DNA from: an uncultured Duncaniella sp.
Lineage (GTDB): Bacteria; Bacteroidota; Bacteroidia; Bacteroidales; Muribaculaceae
NCBI GenBank assembly: GCA_910587515.1
Contig: CAJULW010000016.1
Location: forward strand, 1 to 64,000
Length of the DNA stretch: 64,000 nt
Direction: 5' to 3'
Positions within the stretch are counted from its first letter, which is position 1; every line of letters begins with the position of its first letter. The notes under the pieces were generated by a model. That model was not told the DNA's origin. It saw only the letters and a program-made list of their open reading frames with translations, and made no database searches. Both the position numbers and the translations under genes were made by a program. Shown one piece after another: positions 55,439 through 64,000 of this stretch.

Positions 55439-56064
55439 TTAGGCATACGATTATACATCACCGCGAGATGGGCGTAAATCGACGTGTTCTGTATAGCCAC
55501 ATCAGCGGAAGTCTTTATATGGAACGGGGTGAAATTCCATAACGCCTTGATGCCCGCTCGGACACAAAGCTCAGCAACCTCCGCACAACTTTCAACCGGC
55601 ACTGCGATTACCGCTATCTCAGCCCCAAGCTCCATCACTCGTTGATCGAGTTCCGAAATATGATAAACCGGCTTATCACAGGCAGATGTTCCTACCACAT
55701 CAGGATTAACGTCGAATCCCGCCACTATATCAAGACCGTAACGCGACAATCCGGAATCAGCCATAAGTGCGGCACCGAGACTTCCGACACCCATCATAAC
55801 CGCCTTGTGAACACGCTCAAAACCAAGAAAATCAAGCAGCCCTTTTTCAAGTCCCCTAACCTCATAGCCTATACGGGTCTTCCCCTTTATATTAAGGTAC
55901 GACAAATCTTTGGCGATTTGCGAGGCATCGACATTGAGCTGGTGGGATATAGCGGTCGATGAGACATACTCCACGCCCTGGGCTCTCAGCCGTGACACAC
56001 AGGCAAGATACCATGGCAGACGGTAGATGGCCGGTTCCGGCACGTAAGGTTCATGGTTCTCCAT
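55435..56064 (-). CDS. rex: Redox-sensing transcriptional repressor Rex
   Basis: The 209-residue protein has an N-terminal winged helix (YVSSTAISHQLNVDASQIAKDL; core SHQLNVDASQIAKDLSY) and a Rossmann domain with VMMGVGSLGAALM for NADH. The C-terminal swapped helix (TSIYAHLAVMYNRM) is present. Rex releases DNA when NADH/NAD rises and controls fermentation genes. A consensus promoter lies 66 bases upstream, divergent from that of gltX. Confidence 0.92.
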   Translation of the reverse strand: MENHEPYVPEPAIYRLPWYLACVSRLRAQGVEYVSSTAISHQLNVDASQIAKDLSYLNIKGKTRIGYEVRGLEKGLLDFLGFERVHKAVMMGVGSLGAALMADSGLSRYGLDIVAGFDVNPDVVGTSACDKPVYHISELDQRVMELGAEIAVIAVPVESCAEVAELCVRAGIKALWNFTPFHIKTSADVAIQNTSIYAHLAVMYNRMPK

Positions 56065-56129
56065 GATCTTAAGGATTAACAGAGTTTATCTGAACGGTTT
56101 TTCACGCTCCAAGCGTTATTGATTCATGG

Positions 56130-56161
56130 CAAAATTACAACTTTTCCGACTATTATCCAAA
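56130..56161 (-). promoter_or_regulatory. Promoter of rex
   Basis: On the minus strand TTTG (56158-56161), 20 bases, then TAATTTTG (56130-56137) is an exact consensus. It lies back-to-back with the gltX promoter, 17 bases apart. Confidence 0.78.
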
Positions 56162-56177
56162 GAACCCCCCAAACGGA

Positions 56178-56209
56178 TTTGGCGCGGACGCAGTTTTTCA
56201 TTAATTTTG
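56178..56209 (+). promoter_or_regulatory. Promoter of gltX
   Basis: TTTG (56178-56181), 20 bases, TAATTTTG (56202-56209) is an exact consensus. The chosen gltX start is 69 bases downstream. Confidence 0.78.
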
Positions 56210-56277
56210 CCGCGATAAGCCATCGGCTTGTCAATTTAACGAAAACCATACATTATCCGCATAATATTCATCCATAT

Positions 56278-57810
56278 ATGGACCGTAAAGTCAGAGTGAG
56301 ATTCGCCCCCTCCCCAACAGGGCCTCTGCATATAGGCGGTGTGCGTACCGCCCTATACAACTACCTGTTCGCACGTCGCAACGGTGGCGACATGATCCTC
56401 CGCATCGAGGATACCGATTCCAACCGCTTCGTTCCTGGAGCGGAGGAATACATAAACGAAGCTCTCGCCTGGCTTGGCATCGGCATTGATGAAGGCGTGC
56501 GCGAAGGAGGCAAATACGGTCCGTATAAACAAAGCGAACGTCGCGACATATATCGCGACCATGTAAAACGGCTTCTTGATTCAGGACGCGCGTACATTGC
56601 GTTCGACACCCCTGAAGAACTCGAGGCCGCACGCACCGCCACTCCCAACTTCCAATACGACGCCACTACGCGGCTACGCATGCGCAACTCACTTTCAATG
56701 CCGGCTGACGAAGTAGAAAAACTTATCGAGGCCGGAACGCCCTACGTAGTACGTTTCCGCATCGAACCCGGCCGGGACGTGGAGGTCAACGATCTACTTA
56801 GAGGAAAGGTCACAATAAATTCGTCTATCCTTGACGATAAAGTCCTTTACAAAAGCGCTGACGACCTGCCTACCTACCATCTCGCCAATATCGTTGACGA
56901 CCATCTAATGGAAATCTCACACGTCATACGCGGTGAAGAATGGTTGCCATCGGCTCCGCTGCATGTTCTACTCTACGAGGCTTTCGGCTGGGAGGAGACA
57001 CGCCCGGAATTCGTCCATCTCCCACTCCTGCTTAAACCCGACGGCAAAGGGAAGCTGTCTAAACGCGATGGAGACCGCCTCGGATTTCCCGTATTCCCCC
57101 TTGAATGGCACGACCCGAAAACTGGAGCCATCTCAACCGGATACCGCGAATCAGGCTATCTTCCCGAAGCAGTGATCAACTTCCTCGCCCTTCTCGGATG
57201 GAACCCCGGTGATGACACGGAAATAATGTCGATGGATGAACTGATCCAAAAATTCTCCTTTGACCATTGCTCACGTTCGGGTGCGAAATTCGCATTTGAC
57301 AAAGGAAGGTGGTTCAATCATGAATACATCCAATCGACACCCGACTGCGAACTCGCAACGCTTTTCCGCCCTGTGCTCAAATCCAAAGGTGTCAATCCCG
57401 ACGACTTCAGCGACGACTATATAACCCGAGTGGTCGCCCTCGTTAAAGGACGCGTGAATTTTGTGGCCGAACTTTGGGATCAAGCCGGATTTTTCTTCGT
57501 CGCTCCCAAAAATTATGCTGAAAAAGACATCAAGAAACGATGGAAAGAAGACACTCCGGCCATACTCAACGAACTGACCAAAGTGCTCGCTTCCCTTCCT
57601 GATTTTAACTCGAAGACGGCCGAACCGATAGTCCTTGACTGGGTTGCCCAAAATGGTTATCATCTCGGAAATGTCATGAACGCTTTCCGGCTCACACTCG
57701 TAGGCGAATGCAAAGGCCCACACATATTCGACATAACAGAAATGATCGGCCGCGACGAGACAATCAGACGAATAAACGAAGGGATCGACAATATCAGCCT
57801 CCCCGGATAA
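56278..57810 (+). CDS. gltX: Glutamyl-tRNA synthetase
   Basis: The start at 56278 ([15 protein letters not shown]) is the family start; an in-frame ATG at 56119 lies before the promoter. The 511-residue class I synthetase has HIGH as PTGPLHIGG and the KMSKS loop as KLSKRDGD (about 262-269), plus a C-terminal anticodon-binding domain. It charges tRNA-Glu, and possibly tRNA-Gln if an amidotransferase exists elsewhere. The argC-like gene follows 60 bases later and may share transcription. Confidence 0.94.
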   Translation: MDRKVRVRFAPSPTGPLHIGGVRTALYNYLFARRNGGDMILRIEDTDSNRFVPGAEEYINEALAWLGIGIDEGVREGGKYGPYKQSERRDIYRDHVKRLLDSGRAYIAFDTPEELEAARTATPNFQYDATTRLRMRNSLSMPADEVEKLIEAGTPYVVRFRIEPGRDVEVNDLLRGKVTINSSILDDKVLYKSADDLPTYHLANIVDDHLMEISHVIRGEEWLPSAPLHVLLYEAFGWEETRPEFVHLPLLLKPDGKGKLSKRDGDRLGFPVFPLEWHDPKTGAISTGYRESGYLPEAVINFLALLGWNPGDDTEIMSMDELIQKFSFDHCSRSGAKFAFDKGRWFNHEYIQSTPDCELATLFRPVLKSKGVNPDDFSDDYITRVVALVKGRVNFVAELWDQAGFFFVAPKNYAEKDIKKRWKEDTPAILNELTKVLASLPDFNSKTAEPIVLDWVAQNGYHLGNVMNAFRLTLVGECKGPHIFDITEMIGRDETIRRINEGIDNISLPG

Positions 57811-57870
57811 ACCAATAACAGCCACACGTAAACAAAACGTCAATCACCTAAAAATCTATAACAAAAAGCC

Positions 57871-58842
57871 ATGATAAAAGTAGGAATAATCGGCGGATCC
57901 GGTTATGCCGCCGGAGAGTTGATCCGTATTCTCCTCAACCATCCGGACGTGGAACTTAAATGGGTTCATTCGCGGACGGTCGGAGGGCAGCGCATCATGG
58001 ATGTACATCAAGGACTTCATGGCGAAATCGACATGTGCTTTTCTAGTAATTTCGACCTGAAAAACATAGATGTACTTTTCTGCTGCCGTCCAGCCGGCAA
58101 GACCCGTGAGTTCATTGAAACGCACACGATACCCGAGGAACTGAAAATAATCGACCTCGCACGCGACCACCGTATCGAGGACGGGACACACGACTTCGTC
58201 TATGGACTCTCGGAGATAAACCGCAAGCCAATGGTGCGCGGAGCGCGCCACGTAGCCAATCCGGGATGTCTCGCCATGGCCTTGGAACTCTCGCTCATCC
58301 CATTGGCAAAAAATCTCCTGCTGAACTCCGACATACACACCACCGTCATAACGGGAGCCACAAGCGAAGGCGCGGAAAGGCGTCCAACGACACATTATGC
58401 ATGGCGCAACGACAACATGGTCGTATACCGCCCGTTCGCCCATCCGCAGCTTCCGGAAATAATCCAGGTGCTCAAAGCCATGCAACAAAGTTTCAACTCA
58501 CAGATCCACATGCTCCCGATGCGAGGAGCCTTCTCGCGAGGCATCATGGCTGTCAGCTATCTCGACTGTTCTCTCGACTTACCGGAAGTCATCAAAATCT
58601 ACAGCGACTATTTCGCTGACCACAATTTCACATTCATCACATCCAAAATACCCGATCTGAAAGATGTTGTGAACACCAACAAGTGCATAATACATCTTGA
58701 CAAAATCGATGGAAAACTACTGATAACCGCCGTTATCGACAACCTGCTCAAAGGCGGAGCCGGCAACGCAGTCCACACCATGAACCTACTTTTCGGGCTA
58801 CAGGAAACCACCGGCCTCACCATGAAGCCGGTAGCATACTGA
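57871..58842 (+). CDS. Divergent ArgC paralogue lacking the catalytic histidine
   Basis: The 323-residue protein is clearly an ArgC homologue: GIIGGSGYAAGEL at the NADP site, NPGCLAMALEL with Cys133, and VVNTNKCIIHLDK and DNLLKGGAGNAVHTMNL at the end. But the catalytic His of the H-x-H-x-x-E-I motif is Gln193 (AHPQLPEI, codon CAG 58447-58449), and the GSTGAG loop is TGATSEGAERR. The operon copy at 10.1 kb keeps both. It may act on another substrate, work with a different base, or have lost activity. It lies downstream of gltX and 99 bases before a porin gene. Confidence 0.88.
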   Translation: MIKVGIIGGSGYAAGELIRILLNHPDVELKWVHSRTVGGQRIMDVHQGLHGEIDMCFSSNFDLKNIDVLFCCRPAGKTREFIETHTIPEELKIIDLARDHRIEDGTHDFVYGLSEINRKPMVRGARHVANPGCLAMALELSLIPLAKNLLLNSDIHTTVITGATSEGAERRPTTHYAWRNDNMVVYRPFAHPQLPEIIQVLKAMQQSFNSQIHMLPMRGAFSRGIMAVSYLDCSLDLPEVIKIYSDYFADHNFTFITSKIPDLKDVVNTNKCIIHLDKIDGKLLITAVIDNLLKGGAGNAVHTMNLLFGLQETTGLTMKPVAY

Positions 58843-58941
58843 CACCCGATACGCGCCCATCTATCCTCCACCTCTCCCATATCCCCCGCATATCATCACG
58901 TTTCTTAGTTAACCTTAAATACAACCTTACATTCTAACCCC

Positions 58942-59988
58942 ATGATGAAACACCTGCTGTGCACGGCCGTTGTATACACGTGCGCCCTATCATCATCAGC
59001 GCTGGATCTGCCTGTAGAGGCAAGTTCCGACGAAATCGCACGTCTCGAAATCAACGCCAGACTCGACTATCAACTCGACCGAAAGGACGGAAATACCGTC
59101 GACGGAAACACCGGGTTCGAAGGAAAATATCTTGTCATCCGACTTGACGGCAATATAACCGACAACCTTTCCTACTCCTGGCGTCAACGACTCAACAAGA
59201 ACCACAACGATGGTTCATTTTTCGACGCAACCGACTGGGTATGGCTCAACTACGACATTTCACAGAGATGGAGTGTCGCAGGAGGGAAACAAGTCGTAGC
59301 CATCGGTGGATGGGAATATGACCGCGCTCCGATCGACCTATACGGATGTTCGGTATTCTGGAACAACATCCCATGCTATCAGATCGGAGCATCCGGATCA
59401 CTAAAAATCACCGGAAACGACAAGCTCACCCTCCAATTCTGCCAAAGTCCGTTTTTCACAAGTGAAAACCGCAATCTCTACGCCTGCAACCTACTCTGGT
59501 CGGGAAACCACGGTATTTTCAACGCCCTCTATTCCGCCAACATCATTGAATATCTCCCCGGACGATACATAAGCTACCTCTCCCTTGGCAACCGCTTCTC
59601 GGCAGGCAAATTCACGCTCGAACTTGATTTCATGAACCGAGCCTCCTCTCGGCAGACGTTCTTTTTCGATGACATATCTCTGATGGGGGAACTATCCTTC
59701 CGCCCGACAGCGAAATGGAATCTTTTCGCCAAAATGACATACGATGTCAACCATTCGCGCTCAAAAGCAGACTACTGTGTCCTACCCGGGACAGAACTGA
59801 CAATGGCCGGAGGTGGTTTGGAATTCTACCCCCTTTCAAACGGACGCCACACCCTGCGGCTGCACGCAAACTGCTATTATTCCTGGGGCAAAAACGCCAA
59901 TGAAGCCAACGTCATGCAAGACAAGTCGCTCCTTGTAGATGTGGGTGTCAAATGGGACATGAATATTTTCTCTATAAAACGCAAATAA
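58942..59988 (+). CDS. Porin-like outer membrane protein (OprO/P-type)
   Basis: The 348-residue protein has a signal peptide (about 1-21) and then alternating strands with girdles of aromatic residues, for example YLVIRLDGNITDNLSYSWRQ and WVWLNYDISQRWSVAGGKQ (the latter a typical Porin_O_P segment). The start may be the second Met (58945). The ion or substrate is unknown. The Gate-domain gene follows by 44 bases. The leader contains CTTAGTTAACCTTAAATAC, a partial match to the RNA element. Confidence 0.65.
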   Translation: MMKHLLCTAVVYTCALSSSALDLPVEASSDEIARLEINARLDYQLDRKDGNTVDGNTGFEGKYLVIRLDGNITDNLSYSWRQRLNKNHNDGSFFDATDWVWLNYDISQRWSVAGGKQVVAIGGWEYDRAPIDLYGCSVFWNNIPCYQIGASGSLKITGNDKLTLQFCQSPFFTSENRNLYACNLLWSGNHGIFNALYSANIIEYLPGRYISYLSLGNRFSAGKFTLELDFMNRASSRQTFFFDDISLMGELSFRPTAKWNLFAKMTYDVNHSRSKADYCVLPGTELTMAGGGLEFYPLSNGRHTLRLHANCYYSWGKNANEANVMQDKSLLVDVGVKWDMNIFSIKRK

Positions 59989-60032
59989 CGGCTCTTTTAC
60001 CTTACAATTTATAATCCAATAAAAAATCTGTC

Positions 60033-61220
60033 ATGGATTCACAGGCCAATGAAAAACAACTATCGACACCGTCGAAATCTCCTTTAAAGACAATCACATC
60101 GTATATCCCGCAAGGGGTGCCGTGCCTCGTTATCATAATAGGGCTTTTCTATTACCTCGGATCGGTCATGGGGCTGCCCAACATGCTCAACACCATTATG
60201 CACACGGCTCACGACCTACTTATAAACACAGTGTTCTATCTTATGGGTATATGCGTCGTCACCGGAGCCGTCGGAAGGCTGTTCGTTGAATTCGGGGTCG
60301 TAAGCCTGCTCGAAAAGATATTGCGACCGCTCATGGGACCGCTCTTTCGTCTGCCAGGCGTCGCATCGCTCGGTGCTGTAATGACCTTTCTCAGCGACAA
60401 TCCGGCCATCATTTCCCTGTCTCAAGACAAACGTTTCAGCCGCTATTTCAAAAAATACCAATACATCTCCCTGACTAATTTCGGTACAGCCTTCGGTATG
60501 GGACTTCTCGTAATGGTATTCATGGTAGGACAAGGCTTTTATCTCGCTCCTTTCATCGGATTGGCCGGAGCAGTGGGCGGTTGTGTGGTCTCGACCCGTC
60601 TCATGCAACACTTCGTAATAAAAGCATATCCGAAATTCGCTGAAGAAAATGTCATTGACGACAATACCGAAGAAATGGAAGATGAAAAGCCGGACAGCAA
60701 ATCACTCCCGATCCGCGTGCTCAACGCGCTGCTCGACGGAGGCCGCACCGGAGTAGACGTCGGCATAGCGATCATACCGGGCGTCCTCATCATCTCGACT
60801 CTTGTCATGATCCTTACGTTCGGAGCGTCAGCCAACGGAGAATACACCGGAGCCGCATACGAAGGCGTAGAACTCCTGCCATGGCTCGCACAAAAAATCA
60901 ACATTGTCTTCGAATGGCTTTTCGGATTCACCGACCCGCACCTCGTAGCCTTCCCAATCACAGCCTTGGGAGCTGTCGGAGCCGCCCTGAGCCTCGTCCC
61001 CAACTTCATAAGCCAAGGATGGATCGATGGAAACGCAATCGCCGTCTTCACGGCCATTGGCATGTGTTGGAGCGGATACCTCAGCACACACACCGCCATG
61101 CTCGACTCGCTCGGCTATCGTGAACTTACAACCAAAGCCATTCTCGCCCACACTATAGGCGGAATCTTCGCTGCCGTACTTGCTCACTGCCTTTATATGA
61201 TAGTCACACTGCTGCTCTAA
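60033..61220 (+). CDS. Gate (nucleoside-recognition) domain inner membrane protein
   Basis: The 395-residue protein has about 9-10 hydrophobic helices and two Gate-type halves: VTGAVGRLFVEFGVVSLLEK and LSDNPAIISLSQDKRF in the first, and DVGIAIIPGVLIISTLVMIL and ITALGAVGAALSLVP in the second, separated by an acidic cytoplasmic loop (EENVIDDNTEEMEDEKPDSK). This resembles YjiH/Gate-domain transporters of unknown substrate. It is probably co-transcribed with the porin gene, so the two could move the same solute across both membranes (inference). Confidence 0.65.
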   Translation: MDSQANEKQLSTPSKSPLKTITSYIPQGVPCLVIIIGLFYYLGSVMGLPNMLNTIMHTAHDLLINTVFYLMGICVVTGAVGRLFVEFGVVSLLEKILRPLMGPLFRLPGVASLGAVMTFLSDNPAIISLSQDKRFSRYFKKYQYISLTNFGTAFGMGLLVMVFMVGQGFYLAPFIGLAGAVGGCVVSTRLMQHFVIKAYPKFAEENVIDDNTEEMEDEKPDSKSLPIRVLNALLDGGRTGVDVGIAIIPGVLIISTLVMILTFGASANGEYTGAAYEGVELLPWLAQKINIVFEWLFGFTDPHLVAFPITALGAVGAALSLVPNFISQGWIDGNAIAVFTAIGMCWSGYLSTHTAMLDSLGYRELTTKAILAHTIGGIFAAVLAHCLYMIVTLLL

Positions 61221-61243
61221 ATACATCTAAAATATAATCCAAC

Positions 61244-61287
61244 TTCATCCGTTGAACGCTTTTTGACAAAAACGTTCAACGGATGAA
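61244..61287 (+). repeat. Perfect 15-bp inverted repeat without T-run
   Basis: TTCATCCGTTGAACG pairs with CGTTCAACGGATGAA around a 14-base loop. The lack of a T-run on both strands makes a simple terminator unlikely; a 3' stabiliser or protein site is possible. Confidence 0.6.
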
Positions 61288-61371
61288 AATTATCGGAACA
61301 TATTTAAAACATCGTATTTGCCACACACCGATATGAAATTGATATGATCAGAAGTTTCGATAATTACAAAT

Positions 61372-61424
61372 AAAAAAATCCGCGGAGAAAAAACGGGACA
61401 ACCGTAATTCTTCGCGGATTTTTT
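61372..61424. terminator. Bidirectional terminator
   Basis: A seven-A run, AATCCGCGGAGAA pairing with TTCTTCGCGGATT (one G-T wobble) and a T-run. A small nested hairpin ACGG/CCGT sits in the loop. Confidence 0.8.
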
Positions 61425-61431
61425 ACGGATA

Positions 61432-61509
61432 TAAAAAATTGATTGTCTCACGACAACCAATCTTAGTTAACCTTAAATCTAATACCATGAAAAACACGCT
61501 ACAAATATA
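61432..61509 (-). ncRNA. Small RNA-like element, copy 4 (minus strand)
   Basis: On the minus strand, TTTG (61530-61533), a 20-base gap and TATATTTG (61502-61509) form a consensus promoter. Then come GTGTTTTTCATGG and TATTAGATTTAAGGTTAA, and the hairpin ATTGGTTGTC/GACAATCAAT (61438-61461, one G-T pair, loop GTGA) with a T-run. The element is non-coding and is the best-supported copy because of its full promoter. Confidence 0.75.
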
Positions 61510-61692
61510 GCGACTTTTCAAAACACCCACAAATTTTACGCAATAAAACTGCTACTTTTTAACATTATTTTTGTCTTTTTGAATGCAAAACATAGTTTTA
61601 CTTGGATTTTTGGCATAAAAACACCCTTAAAATAGCAAATTGCCAATCACCGTAAACTCTACCGCACATTAGGAAAAAGGCAAAAAATTTCA

Positions 61693-61700
61693 TATCTTTG
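61693..61700 (+). promoter_or_regulatory. -7 box of the topoisomerase gene
   Basis: TATCTTTG lies 24 bases before the start codon. No TTTG is seen at the right distance. Confidence 0.55.
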
Positions 61701-61723
61701 CGAATAGAAAACAATTGTGTACA

Positions 61724-64000
61724 ATGAGTGAGGACAACTATCCGACCGATCCGATAAACGAGACTGGAGAGATCGCGCCCGAGAGCGATACAACGGCAAC
61801 CACATCAGAAAATTTCGATCCCAAAATCATAGTAGACACGAGCAATGACACTGTACGCCACCAATTGCGCGGCATGTACCAGAGCTGGTTTCTCGACTAT
61901 GCGAGCTACGTTATACTCGAACGTGCCGTACCAAACATCGAGGATGGGCTCAAACCTGTCCAGCGACGTATCCTTCACTCAATGAAACTCCTTGACGACG
62001 GACGTTTCAACAAAGTCGCCAACATCGTGGGCAACACAATGCAGTTCCATCCACATGGAGACGCATCCATCTATGAAGCCCTTGTCCAACTCGGCCAAAA
62101 AGAGCTCCTCGTAGAAACCCAGGGAAACTGGGGCAACACACTGACAGGTGCAGGCGCAGCCGCAGGACGTTATATCGAAGCCCGCCTGTCACAGTTCGCA
62201 CTCGATGTTGTCTACAACCCCAAAGTGACCGAATGGACACTCAGCTATGACGGACGTAAGAAAGAACCCGTGACACTACCGGTTAAATTCCCTCTGCTCC
62301 TGTCAAAAGGGGCCGAAGGAATTGCTGTGGGACTTTCGTCAAAAATACTCCCGCACAATTTCAATGAAATCATAGACGCAGCCATAGCCTATCTAAAAGG
62401 AGAGAATTTCACGTTATATCCCGACTTCTTTACGGGAGGCTCAATCGACGTTTCCCGCTACAATGACGGTGAACGCGGAGGCGTGGTCAAGATACGGGCC
62501 AAGATCGAAAAGATCGACAACAAGACCCTTGCGATAACGGAAATTCCTTACGGGAAAACCACCGCCACACTTATCGAGTCGATAATCAAAGCTCAGGAAA
62601 CCGGTAAAATCAAGATACGAAGCGTCGACGACAACACCGCTCAAACCGCCAACGTAATAGTCCATCTTCAACCAGGGACATCGAGCGACAAAACGATAGA
62701 CGCACTCTACGCATTCACCGACTGTGAGGTCTCGGTCTCGCCCAACTGCTGCGTCATCTCCGACAACAAACCCCACTTCATCGGAGTCAGCGACGTACTC
62801 CGCCACAATGTCGACAGCACACGGACCATACTCGGACGCGAACTCCGCATACAACTCGACGAGGTGCGGGAGCAACTGCATTTCGCCTCTCTCGAACGCA
62901 TATTCATCGAGGAACGCATCTACAAAGACAAAGAATACGAAGAAAGCGAAAACCGCGAACAGGCCATAGCACACATACGGGGACGGCTCGAAGCATTCAA
63001 GAATATCTTCATCCGTGAAATCACGGACGACGACATCATACGACTTTTCGAAATCAAAATGGGGCGTATATTGAAATTCAATGTCGCCAAATGCGAAGAG
63101 CAGATAGCCTCCTACCACGAGCGCATAAAAGACCTCAACTCAAAACTCGATAAACTCACCGACTTCACCATCGACTGGTATGCCTCCTTGAAACGCAAAT
63201 ACGGAGAAGCATACCCGCGCATGACCGTAATAAGAAACTTCGACAGCATCCAGGCCGCAGCCGTAGCCGAGGCCAACGAAAAACTATACATCAACCGCGA
63301 AGAAGGCTTCATCGGCACATCGTTGAAGAAAGATGAATACCTATGCAACTGCTCATCGATCGACGATGTGATAATCTTCTACAAAGACGGACGCTACAAG
63401 GTGGTGAAAGTACAGGAAAAGCTATTCATCGGCAAAAACATACTCCACGTCGACGTGTTCAAACGCAACGACAGACGCACCGTCTACAATGCGATTTACC
63501 AAAACGGCAAAGGCGGGACATATTACATGAAACGATTCTCAGTCACTGGAATCACACGTGACAAGGAATACAATCTGACACCCGGTGAACCCGGCAGCCG
63601 CGTATGCTGGTTTACCGTAAACCCCAACGGAGAAGCGGAAGTAGTCAAAGTCACACTGAAGCCCAAACTGAGACTCAAGACCTTACAGTTTGATGTAGAC
63701 TTCTCAAAAATGGCCATTAAAGGACGCGGAGCCATGGGCAATATTGTAACGCGCAACGAAGTCCACCGCTTCTCGCTCAAAGAAAAAGGACACTCCACAC
63801 TCGGAGGACGTGACGTTTGGTATGATCCGGATGTCATGCGGCTTAACTATGACGGACGCGGGGAATATCTCGGTGAATTCAATTCAGACGACCTCGTACT
63901 CGTCATCCAGAAAAACGGAGAATATTACACCTCCACCTTCGAGTCATCCAACCATTATCCCGACAACATATTGCGAATCGAGAAGTTTTCTCCCCACAAG
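61724..64000 (+). CDS. parC: DNA topoisomerase IV/gyrase subunit A (partial, runs off the window)
   Basis: The frame is open from the ATG at 61724 to the window end (about 759 residues). Residues from about 45 show the GyrA/ParC core: SYVILERAVPNIEDGLKPVQRRIL, HPHGDASIYEAL, and the catalytic Tyr in AAAGRYIEARLS. The C-terminal part has beta-pinwheel-like repeats but I see no GyrA box (QRRGGKG), which favours ParC. The acidic N-terminal tail (about 40 residues) is common in Bacteroidetes. It cleaves and religates DNA to decatenate chromosomes. The matching subunit B is not in the window. Confidence 0.88.
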   Translation, partial: MSEDNYPTDPINETGEIAPESDTTATTSENFDPKIIVDTSNDTVRHQLRGMYQSWFLDYASYVILERAVPNIEDGLKPVQRRILHSMKLLDDGRFNKVANIVGNTMQFHPHGDASIYEALVQLGQKELLVETQGNWGNTLTGAGAAAGRYIEARLSQFALDVVYNPKVTEWTLSYDGRKKEPVTLPVKFPLLLSKGAEGIAVGLSSKILPHNFNEIIDAAIAYLKGENFTLYPDFFTGGSIDVSRYNDGERGGVVKIRAKIEKIDNKTLAITEIPYGKTTATLIESIIKAQETGKIKIRSVDDNTAQTANVIVHLQPGTSSDKTIDALYAFTDCEVSVSPNCCVISDNKPHFIGVSDVLRHNVDSTRTILGRELRIQLDEVREQLHFASLERIFIEERIYKDKEYEESENREQAIAHIRGRLEAFKNIFIREITDDDIIRLFEIKMGRILKFNVAKCEEQIASYHERIKDLNSKLDKLTDFTIDWYASLKRKYGEAYPRMTVIRNFDSIQAAAVAEANEKLYINREEGFIGTSLKKDEYLCNCSSIDDVIIFYKDGRYKVVKVQEKLFIGKNILHVDVFKRNDRRTVYNAIYQNGKGGTYYMKRFSVTGITRDKEYNLTPGEPGSRVCWFTVNPNGEAEVVKVTLKPKLRLKTLQFDVDFSKMAIKGRGAMGNIVTRNEVHRFSLKEKGHSTLGGRDVWYDPDVMRLNYDGRGEYLGEFNSDDLVLVIQKNGEYYTSTFESSNHYPDNILRIEKFSPHK

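Noticed and set aside
57271..57843. 190-residue minus-strand frame inside gltX
   Set aside because: It lies fully antisense to a conserved gene and has no start signal or recognisable domain.
58267..58449. Second argC-like gene as a plain duplicate of argC
   Set aside because: The catalytic His position and the glycine loop both differ, so it is described as a divergent paralogue.
62441..63118. 225-residue open frame on the minus strand inside the topoisomerase gene
   Set aside because: The plus-strand frame is an unmistakable ParC/GyrA core; the antisense frame has biased, repetitive composition and no family pattern.
1..64000. CRISPR array, prophage, integrase or insertion sequence
   Set aside because: I saw no regularly spaced repeats, no transposase or integrase motif, and no terminal inverted repeats with target duplications.

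Overview
The window looks like chromosomal DNA of a gut Bacteroidales, most likely the Muribaculaceae (Duncaniella/Muribaculum type). The reasons are the promoters of the Bacteroidetes form TTTG-N19/20-TAnnTTTG before many genes, the N-succinylornithine type of arginine pathway known from Bacteroides, an RprX/RprY-like two-component pair, DUF4294 and DUF349 proteins, and a C-terminal sorting-type domain on a secreted protease. Taxonomy is inference from gene content only. I saw no CRISPR array, phage or insertion sequence; this is mostly core chromosome.

Layout. 0-8 kb: tRNA-Thr, a secreted CE7-type esterase, a TPR protein paired with a short outer-membrane barrel, and a GH28 pectinase. 8-16.5 kb: a complete one-strand arginine cluster (GNAT acyltransferase, argG, argC, argD, argF', argB, argE, argH). 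16.5-26 kb: a flavodoxin-fold reductase, a tightly overlapping four-gene envelope operon (CsgG-like, PEGA-like lipoprotein, DUF4810, GNA1162/DUF799), ferritin, NhaC, a POT peptide transporter and a ModF-like ATPase. 26-33.8 kb: gpmI-sdaA-nadB, DUF4294, a structured-RNA candidate, ksgA and mgtE. 34-44 kb: hflX, a WecA-like transferase, a glycosyltransferase, the two-component pair, a CE12 esterase, tRNA-Arg, a ZIP transporter and a HAD phosphatase. 44.7-56 kb: pyrE, an SRPBCC protein, a Rieske-like lipoprotein, Nudix, recQ, a sugar-phosphate transferase, a DUF349 protein, an M6 protease and rex. 56-64 kb: gltX, a second and divergent argC paralogue, a porin, a Gate-domain membrane protein, and a topoisomerase subunit A cut by the window end.

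How the genes work together. The arginine genes form one pathway from acylated glutamate to arginine. The GH28 and CE12 enzymes point to pectin/rhamnogalacturonan use, and WecA-like, WcaJ-like and GT-A proteins to surface polysaccharide synthesis. Rex sits divergently from gltX and would sense NADH/NAD.

Most notable: (1) four copies of a small-RNA-like element with a conserved single-stranded block and a covarying terminator hairpin; (2) an ArgC paralogue that keeps the catalytic Cys but has Gln at the catalytic His position; (3) an N-succinylornithine transcarbamylase with Ala at the substrate-specificity residue; (4) the CsgG-type operon, whose -33 promoter position is a run of eight G, a motif repeated at 36.66 kb; (5) a structured RNA candidate at 31.2-31.5 kb; (6) three core or metabolic genes (nadB, mgtE, CE12) each broken by one frameshift, plus one decayed secreted gene. 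The frameshifts could be real or assembly errors.
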